Source: Dillenia suffruticosa
Lineage: Eukaryota; Streptophyta; Magnoliopsida; Dilleniales; Dilleniaceae
Assembly: GCA_033439265.1 (NCBI GenBank)
Contig: JAVTVX010000011.1
Coordinates: 13,723,090 to 13,787,089, forward strand
Direction of reading: 5' to 3'
Length of the DNA: 64,000 nucleotides
Shown: positions 47,908-58,430 of the stretch, one piece after another
Layout: each line of letters opens with the position of its first letter
Numbering within the stretch: the stretch's first letter is position 1
Program-made: the position numbers and the translations under genes
Notes under the pieces: generated by a model
The model's database searches: none
Told to the model about the DNA's origin: nothing
The model's input: the letters and a program-made list of their open reading frames with translations, nothing else

Positions 47908-48176
47908 AATTCTACGAAAAATACATGGTTAGTAGATAAAAATCAAGAATTAGGGTTAGTTGCTCCATAACTAACCCCCTAAAATAAATGAACTATGACT
48001 CAGTATTAAATGCGAAATAACGAGTTAGAAACATTATGTATCCAACTCCATCATCTAAAAGGACTTATATGCCTATGACCAAGTATGGGTCTTTAAATGA
48101 CTGTATGAAACTCTCTAATGCATTAAGGACTTGTCATATACTTGGGAAGACTTTTATCATTTCTCAAACCTAGACT

Positions 48177-48187
48177 CTCTGATACCA
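48177..48187 (-). promoter_or_regulatory. Primer-binding site of element F
   Basis: TGGTATCAGAG on the minus strand, seven bases after the 5' LTR end; tRNA-Met type. Confidence 0.9.
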
Positions 48188-48194
48188 ATAGAAC

Positions 48195-50550
48195 TGTCAC
48201 GCCCCAAACCGTAATCGTGAACATCCGCCCGTTGCCCTTAGATGCCGGCTGTATTTTTACAGAAAATCGGGCAAAACCTCCCCGTAAATCAGAGGTTTTC
48301 CGTGTACAATTAAACCTGTATGATCAAAATCATCCTGTAAAATACACAAATGCCCATCATGGCCTCTCCAAAATCAACAAATACCACAGCCAACATTCAA
48401 AACAATGCAAGACTATAAACAAACCTAGCCACAGACCTCTACTGTCATGCCCAACTAGAGCATGAGTAGCCGTTATACTGAGCGGATCTAAGTTTATACA
48501 ATGTATAACACATTTCCCAAGTAACATTCAAATATGTACAATCGCATCAATGTAAAAAAAATATGAGAGTTAAATTATACAGTCATCCCAAAATAAGTAC
48601 ATGGCCAACTACGGATCTCAATGTCAAGACCTCGCAGGGTCGAAACTAAATTAGAAGTAAATCTCACCGTCAGAACACCAAATTCGCTCTAGAGCCTGTA
48701 ACGTCGCTCTATCACAATCAACCTGTCTGAGGAGGGAAAAGAGAGGGGTGAGTATCATAGGAAGATACTCATTGAGTGAGGGGGATAATATCAAGCATAA
48801 ATAATATAGGTGAACAATTGGAGTGTCAAATAATATCATTGAAACAAAAATTTACATTTCGCAGCAAAACAAGATATGTTTATCAATTTGAAATAATTTA
48901 ATCAAACACACGATAACAAGCATGTATGCATCCATTTAAAATCAAGTAATGTCATAGTAAGCCAAAAATAGTCCTGGCAAAGGTCAACCGTGACCAAGGA
49001 CAGGCGCGTCGAGAGTTTTATTATGCATAGACTTTGAAACGCTCTCTACCCCGACGTTGGCCATGAGTTCGCTGGGGCCAACTCATCAACGTGTATAAGA
49101 CCCCGCCCGGTGCTAGACGGTGGCGTCACACACGTCCTCCCCCTATGTGGGTTCAACCGGCCGCGCCTATAGCCTTTAGAATAAATGACGTTTGCGGATA
49201 CCTCCTGCAGAAGTGTATCCGGGCAACCTGTGCCTCTACAAACGTCCTTCGTAGCTACGGAATCATCATAGTATCACAAAGGGCACAACGTCCCACAAGT
49301 AACATCACATCATCGCATAACTAGTGAGCATGCAACCCACATAGTTCATCAAAAACATTTTAAATTTTGCGTGCCAATACGTCTCATCAATTCATTTCAA
49401 AACAGTATATCGATGCAACAGTATAAAAATGAAGTTTATACAATTTCAAGTAATGGCACGATTATTGTTTCATTTCAAACCATGGATGCATAGTCATTGT
49501 AAATATAATTCAAGACACTCCAATAATCACAAAACAGATTTTAAATTTAATATCATACGTCAAACGAATGCATATCAAAGCATATTTTATCGAAAACATG
49601 GCAGAAAACACGTTTTACTATTTTATGCAAGAGATTAGAGTCCCACTCATAGTATACGGGAGGGTGGTCACTCCCTATTTTTCAAAAAGTCTCCAAAAGA
49701 CAAATCTAATCAAATTATCAAAATTTTTTTTATATCTTATAAAACCCTAATAAGGGATTTTATCAACAAAATTTATTCAAACTTTGATGTGAGTGCGTTT
49801 CTCTCACCTAGGGTTTCTCGGATTCTGGATCTAGTTTTCGTTCGCCCGTCAACTTAGTCTAAAAGTTGTAATATTTATCATTTGAAACACAAGTGAGAAA
49901 TTTAAGTCAAATTACCAATAATTTTTGAAACCCTAGTACGTACACGAAATCGAGAATTCATTTACCTACGCAGAGGGTCACGGGTCGTCATGGGTTCGCG
50001 GGCCGTGGGCCAGACTGGGCCGGGCTAGGGGCCTGAACTAGCAGGCTGGCCTGGGCTTCGCGGGCTGCTGGTGGGCTCGCGGCTGGTGGACTGGCCCGCT
50101 CACGGGCTATGGCTCACGCTCGCGAGCTGGAAGGCGCGCTCGCGAGCTGGAACGCTCGCTCGCGAGCTGGAACGCGCGCTCGCGAGCTGAGGCGCTCGCT
50201 CAGGACAGGATCGCGTGCTGTGAGGAGCGCGCACTCGCGCAGATGGGTCGCGTGCTCTGCGCACTGTGCTCGCGCTGGGGCGCACAGGCTGGGTCGCAGG
50301 AGATCGCGCGCTGGCTGGGTCGCGGGGGATCACGCGCTGTGGCGTGCTGGGCTCGCACGCTGGCTCGCGGGAGATCGCGAGCTGTGGCGCTCTGAGCTCA
50401 TGTGCTGGCTCGCGGAAGATCGCGCTCGCGTGAGGAGGCAGCGCTCGCATGGAGGAAAGAGCTGCTCGCAGGAGGGCGTTGCAACAGTGGGCGGCGTGCG
50501 GTGGCGGGAGAGAGAGGCCGCAGCGGAGAAGAGAGAGAGAAAGAGGGAAA

Positions 50551-50596
<46 letters not shown>

Positions 50597-50650
50597 AAAT
50601 TAGGGCTTTAAGCCCTAATTTAATTTTTTTTTTTTTTTTATGGTGTTACA
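48195..50650 (-). repeat. 5' LTR of element F
   Basis: 2,456 bp, same ends as the 3' LTR. A GA run lies at about 50,545-50,594, the head hairpin at 50597-50621 and the GC-rich zone at about 49,980-50,520. Confidence 0.95.
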
Positions 50651-50655
50651 AAAAT

Positions 50656-52170
50656 ACATCACAACACTTGTTTACTAGTATCACTATAGACTATATATTC
50701 ACTACTGTCAGTAGGAAGAGTAAGTATAAGAGTGGAAGCGGGTCTCCTCTTGAGTTCCTAAAAACTCTGCTCACATTTATCATTCCATTCAAATTTAACT
50801 CTTTTTCGAGTCAAACTGAATAATGGAGCTGCAATTCTAGAAAATTCCTTTACAAATTTTTGATAATATCTTGCCAATCCGAGGAAACTTCTCACCTCAG
50901 TGACATTCTTGGGCTGTTCCCATTCAAAATTGCCTTTACCTTCTTTGGGTCAATAAATATTCCCTTTTCGGATACAATGTGCCTTAAGAAGCCAATCTCC
51001 CTTAGCTAAAACTCACACTTGGAAAACTTGACATACAATTGCTTCTCTCGTAGGGTTTGCAGCACAATACGGAGATATTCTGAGTGTTCCTCATCGTTCT
51101 TGGAATACACCAAGATATCATCAATGAAAATATTGACGAACTTATCGAGAAAAGGATGGAAGATTCGGTTTATAAGGTCCATGAAAACTACAGGAGCATT
51201 TGTCAAATCAAAAGGTATCACTAAAAACTCGTAATGAGCATACCGCATCCTAAACGCAGTCTTGTAGACATCATCATCTTTTGTCCTTACTTGATGATAG
51301 TCCGATCTCAAATCGATATTCGAAAAGATACCAGCACCTTGGAGTTGATCGAACAAGTCGTCAATCCTCGGCAACAGGTTCTTATTCTTGATAGTCACCT
51401 TATTCAATTGCTGATAGTCTATACGCAATCTGAGGGTACCATCTTTCTTCTTCACGAATAGAACCGAAGCATCCCAAGGTGAAGTACTCGGCTTAATGAA
51501 CCCCTTGTCTAATAGTTCCTGAAGTTAGACCTTCAATTCTTTTAATTCCGCAGGTGCCATCCGATACGGAGGGATTGAAATAGATGCAGTTCCAGGAGCC
51601 AAGTCGATTGCGAAGTTAAACTCTCTAACCAGAGGTAAACCAGACAATTCATCCAGGAAGACATCCAAAAATTCATTCACCACTAAAATATTCATCAATT
51701 CTAGACTCTGTATAGTGGTGTCGACGATATGGGCTAAGTAAGCTTCATAGCCCTTATGCACTAGTTTCCGTTCCTCTAATGCCAAGATTACACAACTCGA
51801 TAAAACTTGTCGTTTGCCGGTGAACATAAGTGGAGGACATCCAGGTCTACGGAATTTCACTTCCTTAGTGAAGCAATTCACTGAAACTCAGTGAACATGT
51901 AACCAGTCCATACCTAGTATGGCATCAAAATCCATCATTTCTAACGGAATCAAGTCCGCCTGAGAATCTCACCTTCTACTATCACTTCGTATGCCTTGTA
52001 CACAGAATTCCTTTTTAATTGTTCCCCCAACGGAGTGATAACCAATAACTTCTCTTCAAGTGGGGTCAAAGGCCTATTTGAGTGTTTAGCGAATTCCGTA
52101 TTTACAAAAAAATTATTTGATCCCGTATCAATTAAAACAAGGGTATCAACTCTAAAAATTCTCATTATAC
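50656..52170 (-). pseudogene. pol: Element E pol, 5' part: protease and reverse transcriptase, broken
   Basis: Minus strand: protease with VLIDTGSNNFFVNTEFAKH near 52,120, the linker [29 protein letters not shown] motifs ([51 protein letters not shown]) and then the start of RNase H up to the F insertion. Non-functional. Confidence 0.92.
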
Positions 52171-52395
52171 CTATATATACAAGAGATAAAATTAATTCTT
52201 GATTTAAATCAAACTCAATTCAAAATTTAAGTTCTCAATACTAACAAAACTATCATTTATCATCGAAGTAACTCCCAATCTCTTAATATCATGCAATGTC
52301 TCTAATATGCCTCAAATTCAAAATCATACAATCATGATCTCATAATATTTATATTCAAATTCTAAGTTATTAAATTCAAATTCTAGGAAATTTAC
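52171..52395 (-). other. Intron-like spacer between gag and protease of element E
   Basis: 225 AT-rich bases, 5' edge GTAAATTT and 3' edge TATATATAG on the minus strand, at the same junction as in C and F. Confidence 0.5.
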
Positions 52396-53753
52396 CTATG
52401 ATTATATCCGGGTTGTTCAGCGTCTCCTCGTTAGTCATTGCAAATATCCTTGCTTGAGCTCTAACCTGTGGGTGCTAGTTTGGAGTAGCTATTGTATTGC
52501 TCCCCATCCGTGGTGTAACATTAGGAGGTGCGGTAGGAACATTGGCTTGATAGCCCATAGATCCGCTAGGGCGCTCTCGACTTGTCTGACTTCCTCAACC
52601 TAACTCTGGACAAACATTGCGAAAATGACCCTCTTTTCGACAGTGATAGCACCTCTTGGGTGCTTGCCATACCCCAAAATGAAGCTTCCCACAGTTCCTA
52701 CACTTGTCCTTCCTATTCCCTGTCGATTTGCTTCCTGAGGATGCAGTAGGAGTAGGATCCACAAAATGAGACGTGCATTGGCCTTGAGAAATGCCAACGG
52801 ATCCAGCAATAGGAGCTCCACCATAGGAGCCTCTGCTCCTACTCTGCTTTGGACCCGGGCCCGATGCAAGTTCGAACCTCTTCTTTTTTTCTATCCGTCT
52901 CTCGTCTTGCCCCTTGCTTCTACCATTTTCTCGGCCCTTAGGGCCAATTCCAATACATCCTTGTAAGTATAGGTTGATGTGATAGATATTTCTCTTGGAT
53001 AGACAAGTTTAGACCCTCTTCAAACTTGGAAAGCAAGTATTCATCATAAATCACTAATTCCAGAACAAATGTGGACAATCTTTGGAACTCCATCTCATAT
53101 TCCGCCACCAACTTGTTGCTTTGGCGGAGATGAAGGAATTCATTTCTTTTCAAATCTCGGTAAAACCGAGTATAGTACTTTTCATCGAATTCCCTAAGGA
53201 ATTCGCTCTAAGAGATAGGTGTCGAGGATCTCTCTTTAAAAGTATTCCATCAAGCTCGTGCATCTTTATCCAATAATTTCATGGCCAACCTTAATTTCAA
53301 TTTATCGTCCAGTCTCATGTCATCCACTGTCTCTCTAATTCGATTAATCCAATTCTTGGCTACCATCGTATCAGTTGTCCCTGTAAAGGTTACATATCTA
53401 AGTTGTCGGGTTTCCTTGATCAATTTGGACAGTTCAAAGGCTGGATAGGGGATTGGAGTAGCCACTGAATTGGGAGGAGCTATTCGTTCTGATGGAGGAG
53501 TAGGTGGAATGGTTGGCCTTGGTGGAGAAGGAATTGGCGCTTGAGGAGGAGCTTGAAGATGAGCACCATATGCACTCCACTACTCGGTCCATTGCCGGAG
53601 AACATCCAGTGGCGATGGAGGAATCCCTGTTGAAGGTGCCGGGTAAGTACTAGTTGCAACCGGAGGAGAAGTTGGAGCATGTAAGGATGATTAATCCTCG
53701 TGCTCAGAAGAAGGAATCTCACTAACATTCCTTATTCTTGGTCTAGGAGGCAT
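52396..53753 (-). pseudogene. gag: Element E gag, broken
   Basis: Minus strand from a MPPRPRIRNVSEIPS-type start. The capsid region has AKNWINRIRETVDDMRL, the FLHLRQSNKLVAEYEMEFQRLSTFV segment and FEEGLNLSIQ. A nucleocapsid-type Cys/His cluster lies near 52,610-52,700. Diverged from gag of C and F; several interruptions. Confidence 0.88.
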
Positions 53754-54000
53754 GATTCCTATAAGAAGAGATATCATCCTTAGTTCACCAAATTTGGCAT
53801 TGGGTTAGGTATTTAACCCCCTAAAAATAAAATTGATCATAGTTTTTAAGAATCCATGGAATGTTTTTGTACATCTATCGAAAAATCTTATAAAATTTGT
53901 AATTTCAAAAAGAAGAAAAACGCTTTTAAAACTTTTAGAAAACATTTGGGGATATTTGGAAACATTTCAAACCTTTAAACATTTATAATCGTGAACAGGA

Positions 54001-54011
54001 CTCTGATACCA
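54001..54011 (-). promoter_or_regulatory. Primer-binding site of element E
   Basis: TGGTATCAGAG on the minus strand, seven bases from the 5' LTR, tRNA-Met type. Confidence 0.9.
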
Positions 54012-54018
54012 ATAGAAT

Positions 54019-56680
54019 TGTCACTCTCGACTCTCCCGTCGAGCACACGACAACTGCCACGTTATTTCGGTATATAGACAGTATCTCCCCATATACCGGA
54101 ATATCACAAGTTATTCAACCTATTTAACAATAATTAAAATATCACCATAATGACCATCCTAGGTCATCTAATATCAAAGGCATGCATTTTCACACAATTC
54201 AAGGATCAATTCGATCTATCCCTGCTCCTGCACGCATGCAAATGGGCCAACTCGGTCATTCCAGAATTCTTATAAATTTATATTCTCAAAACAATTCAAA
54301 ATTTACCATAAGTGTCCAAATGTCCCAATTTAAACAATAAAATTTGTAAGAAAAGTTTTTAAATCAGGAAAATACAAATTCATCATCATAGGAGTATGGA
54401 TTTCTCAAATACTTGCCTAAAGAAGGCTAAGCAAGTATTTAACAAATCCAATAAAAATAAAATGTACAAAGATTTCCTTCTATAGATCATTCTACACCAA
54501 TTCAAAATAAAGTCTTCATTGTAAATACTTAACTATGTTCAGAACTATTTTCTTCAGTTCGACTACAAGGAAATGTCTTCCACCAAGGTTCCTCTAAAAA
54601 CAATTAGAAGAAAGGAGTGAGTATTTAAAATACCCAGTGAATGGAGTGCAATGACATGCAATGCATAAATGAGAAATAAAAATGGTTATGTCAAAAATCA
54701 TATACAAAATACATTGTCATAATTGAAAACATTGGTATAAACAGTTTATTTCAAACCACCATTACTCATATAATCAAAATAAACAATTTATATTCATTTT
54801 CCACAATTTTGGAATATATCGAAATTATTATCCTACCAATAGCTATTGATAGGATCTACCAAGGGGTTTTTCACTATTTTCTAAAAATCCCTTTCACCTT
54901 GGCATTGGTATAGAGATCCATGGGGTGCATCTATGTTATCACGGCGGCTTGAGAAGGCTCTTAATCCTACCTACTACCAAACCAAATTAAACAACCTTAA
55001 CCACGTCACCCCAATAACCCGGCCCGGAGATCCATGGGATGCATTTATAGCCCTTTTTCAGCACCATGTTACCAAATTCAGTTTATAAATCAATTTGGCC
55101 TCAAATTTCAATGTAAAGCAATAATACATGTTTCATATGAATATTCAAGTGTAATATGATACAAATAATTCAATAATTTAGTACAAGAGTCATGGATTTA
55201 TTTAAATTTCATTTGAGACACACCATATTCACAAATAATTATAAATCTAGTTCGAAATCATTCCAAAATTCAATTCATAAAATATAATTGCAATTAGTTT
55301 ACTCATTTATTCGAAATATAATCGTCCACTCATCTCAGGAATGTATTCACTCCCTATACATTATCAGCATCCAAAGAAATCTCTTTTCAAGCTCCAATAG
55401 ATTGTTCTAGCCAATAATAACAATTTTCGAATTATTTCTCCCTATATTCAAAAGTTTACAAATTTTCTCTAATTTTATTTAAACCTTAATTTCGAATATT
55501 TTCTTATTCTCGTTCTCATTTTATCAATTTGTCATCATTTGCATTATTATAAAATCCCCATTCACAATTCTCCTAGATTTTCATATTTTCAAACAATTTT
55601 TTTCTAATCTATGCAGTTATAGAAAAATGGCTATAACCTTCACTACACACGTCCAAATCATATGATTATTATCTCAAATTAAAGATAAAACATAGATCTA
55701 CAACTTTTATGCTCAGAGTTTAGCTTAATTTAGTCTAGAAGGCATCTCAAAATTGAGGGAAAACAAGTAGCCAAAATAGAGGCAGAACATGACATTTCTG
55801 CACCACGAAAAAATTATTTGAAAATTCATAACAAATTCAGCTCTTATCCAATTTCAATGAATCATTCCTCATTTTTAAGATATGAGATTCTAGTTTGATA
55901 TGCAAAAAGTCTCACGTGATTTGCTTTTGTGCAGAGGAAGTTATGATATAAAGATCACAATATACTCATTATGTAAAACCATGAATTTCAGCCCATTGCA
56001 TCCTACTCTAGTAACTTAAGAATCTAATCTTTAACTTAGTCTTCAGCACAACATAAAAATCTTAAATTCCACAAACAAAATCTCCAGAACCTACCACCAA
56101 CACAACAGCAAATATAGCAACGGAAGTTAAAGGAGACAATAATCAAACAACCTCACTTGATAATCGACTCTTACCTTGATGCATTTAGCCTCGGTTTGGA
56201 GCTTATTATTGTTGTTTGTAGAAGAGAAGTCTAGAAGAGGGAGAGAGAGAGAGAATGCCTACTGCCATTGCTTTGCTATTGGGTTTGTGGCTCTGCAAAT
56301 CTCCACAAAAAGGAAAAAGGTTAATCCATTTTCGGGAGAGAGAAAGCAAAAGAGAGAAATGAAAACCCAATTTTGAGAGAGAGAGAGATGAGATTTGTAT
56401 CTTGAGATGCTATGGATTGTAGTCGGATTGCAGACGAAACACCCCACCGAGAGAGAAGATTTGATCGCTTGGAATAAAGAAATGTCGGACTGGTGATGCT
56501 GAGATGGGGGGTGGTGATGTTGATTTCTGGAGAGGGAGGGAGTGAGGGTGAGGGACGAAGGAGAGAGATGAAAGAATAAGGGGAGGGTTTTGAGCAAAGC
56601 AAATTTGGGAAAGTGAGGAGGGGAGAGAGTAAATAAGAATAAACTTGACTTTTCTTTTCCTTTTTTTTTCTCTTCTCGAT
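54019..56680 (-). repeat. 5' LTR of element E
   Basis: About 2.66 kb. Its inner edge is TGTCACTCTCGAC; the outer edge near 56,680 has lost or changed the last few bases compared with the other LTR (which ends CTTCTCTCGCCA). Aligns end to end with 13532-16196. Confidence 0.9.
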
Positions 56681-57142
56681 GCTATAGAAACTCATTTGCT
56701 TTTTTGGTGAAGGTTTTTTTTATTAATATAAATTATTGATATTTGATATTTATATTGATTGTGATTGAATTCATTTTGAACTGAATTAGACTTATAAAGG
56801 GCAAAATTCTCTTCGTATCGGTTTTTATCATATATAAGATTTGAAACCGAAACTTTATTTAAGAAATTGTATTAATTTGGTGCAGTTATTTGTTTTTTCC
56901 AAAATTAATGAATTATCTCGTGATAATGATCGGTATTTGATTAGATATTGAAGATTGGAAAAATATTACCAAGGTGGATATTGTTAAGTTTGACTTATGT
57001 TTCAGGAACAGATGGTTTTTGGTAGATATAGTTTATATATATACGTTGTATTATTTTTTTTATTAAGAGTTATCTCTTACTTAGTAAAAAAAAAAATTAT
57101 ATATATACTTTGTATACAAACCCATTAAGTACTAAGAGAGAG
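56681..57142. other. Low-copy DNA of the second DUF247 unit
   Basis: Continues the match broken at 13,531. For example, TTGAAGATTGGAAAAATATTA (here split as TTGAAGATTGG AAAAATATTA) and the following 60 bases resemble 7,903-8,030. No gene. Confidence 0.75.
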
Positions 57143-57145
57143 TGC

Positions 57146-58139
57146 CACTACTATAAAATGGGATTTCAACGATAGAAAAATCTGTCGCTAAAAATCTATT
57201 TTCCGTCACTAAATCCGTTGTTGATACCCACCCCGTTAAATATCAATGATGAAAAATAATCTATCGCTAAAAAAAAGGAGCACATGCAAAAAAAAAATCA
57301 GTGACCGAATTTAATTCGGTCACTGATTTTTGAGTTCACAGGGGAATGCACACCGCTCCACCATCTGGAACTCACCTGCCTGGCCCACCCCAGACCCGCG
57401 CACCCATCCAGCCCGCCTGTGTGATGAATTGCTTTAATGTGTGTAAAATTCTTCCTAACCACGTCCGATGAATTTCGAACCTCTATACAAGCAAAACAAT
57501 ACGAGCACCATGACCACCGCATTATATGGAATAATGTTACCTTTTTTTTATTTGTTCTTTTCATCTCATTCCTTTTAATAATAATAAAATAATTTAAAAT
57601 GATATTTTATTATAAAAAGATAATATAATAAAATAATGCAAAAAGGAAATAATAATAATAAAATGATATTTTATTATAAAATAATAATTTAAAATAAAAT
57701 TTTACAAAATTTAAAAAATTAAATAATATTATTTTTTACATAAAAATAAAAAGATTATTAAATAAAAAAATTAAAAATTAAAAAAATTAAAAAAATTAAA
57801 AATTAAAAAATTAAAAAAATTAAAAAAATTTTAAAATTCGTCAGTAATTTGTTGCTAAAATTTCTATAGCTAATCCATGGATGATAGGTTTACAAAAAAT
57901 TTTTTTAAAAAACTAAAATTAAAAAAATTAAAAAAATCAATCGGTAATCCATCGCTGATAGGTTTACAAAAAATTAAAATTTAAAAATAAAAAAAAAAAA
58001 ACTAAAAATTTTAAACAAATTCGTTGCAAATTTTTCGATAAAATTTTCGCCGGTAATCCATTACAATTCCATCGCTATTATTGATGGAAAAAAATCTATT
58101 AGTGATTTTTTATCGCTGAAAGTCGATTTTCTAGCGGTG
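57146..58139 (-). mobile_element. Non-autonomous CACTA (En/Spm-like) element 2
   Basis: A 994-bp element with ends CACTACTATAAAAT and ATTTTCTAGCGGTG (reverse complement CACCGCTAGAAAAT), and a perfect 3-bp duplication TGC (57143-57145, 58140-58142). Subterminal repeats of the CGCTAAAAATC / GGTAATCCATCGCT type occur at both sides. An A-rich centre (57,570-57,830) and a tRNA-like module on the minus strand (57,485-57,545) match the T-rich centre and plus-strand module of element 1, so the two are relatives in opposite orientation. No transposase. A paralogous sequence at about 58,255-58,345 shows the site without the element. Confidence 0.9.
57472..57545 (-). other. Decayed tRNA-like module inside CACTA element 2
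   Basis: On the minus strand, GCGGTGGTCATGGTGC (A-box-like) is followed at tRNA spacing by AGGTTCGAAATTC (B-box-like). A GGGCTGG motif comes about 75 bases downstream, as in element 1. The stems are not fully paired, so it is a relic. Confidence 0.5.
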
Positions 58140-58249
58140 TGCAATGCTACAGGATATGGAAAATATTTTAAGAACTCAATTTTTCTCTAGTTCTTCCTAA
58201 AGACAGAATTTTTTTAAATTTGTGAGAGTATAGAATGGGAATGAGTTAT

Positions 58250-58430
58250 ATCTTATTTAGTTAAAAAAAAATCTATATATACTTCGTATATAAACTCATT
58301 ATTTACTAAGAGAGAGTGCATATGTCATACGGATATGGAAAATTTCTTAAGAACTCCATAATTTTTCTCTAGTTATTCCACAATTTTTTAAGACATTTGT
58401 GAGAGTATAGAATGGGTATTTGGAATCTTT
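58250..58430. repeat. Local duplicate carrying the empty site of CACTA element 2
   Basis: Repeats 57,088-57,145 joined to 58,143-58,260. TACTAAGAGAGAGTGC runs straight on into GGATATGGAAAAT.. here, with no element between. A short tandem duplication that predates the insertion. Confidence 0.8.

Larger units (their letters stand above)
40557..50650 (-). mobile_element. Element F: Ty3/gypsy Tekay-like retrotransposon, full length, broken
   Basis: Minus-strand element inserted into E's RNase H with perfect AAAAT duplications (40552-40556, 50651-50655). 3' LTR 40557-42935, polypurine tract 42936-42954, pol 42984-46308, intron-like spacer 46309-46495, gag 46496-47907, primer site 48177-48187, 5' LTR 48195-50650. 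The LTRs differ by roughly 5-8% in the parts compared (more near the outer gypsy end), so F is older than C and younger than E. About five small breaks in its coding region. Solo LTR A is the closest relative in the window. Confidence 0.95.
13532..56680 (-). mobile_element. Element E: old Ty3/gypsy (Tekay-like) retrotransposon, host of the nest, broken
   Basis: Two LTRs of about 2.66 kb (13532-16196 and 54019-56680) bound an internal region read on the minus strand. It has a tRNA-Met-type primer site (54001-54011), gag (52396-53753), protease-RT (50656-52170), RNase H (40345-40556 and part of 23384-23867), integrase and a chromodomain-like end (about 16250-17411), and a polypurine tract (16197-16214). 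The internal sequence is interrupted by three insertions: G, D (with C and B inside it) and F. Probable target duplication TCTAT / GCTAT (13527-13531, 56681-56685), with one mismatch. The LTRs differ by well over 10% in the parts compared, so it is the oldest member, probably several million years. Besides the three insertions it carries many small breaks (about ten or more). Confidence 0.9.

Noticed and set aside
13532-56680. A gene cluster or large biosynthetic locus
   Set aside because: All long frames in this interval belong to gypsy gag/pol or to LTR low-complexity sequence.
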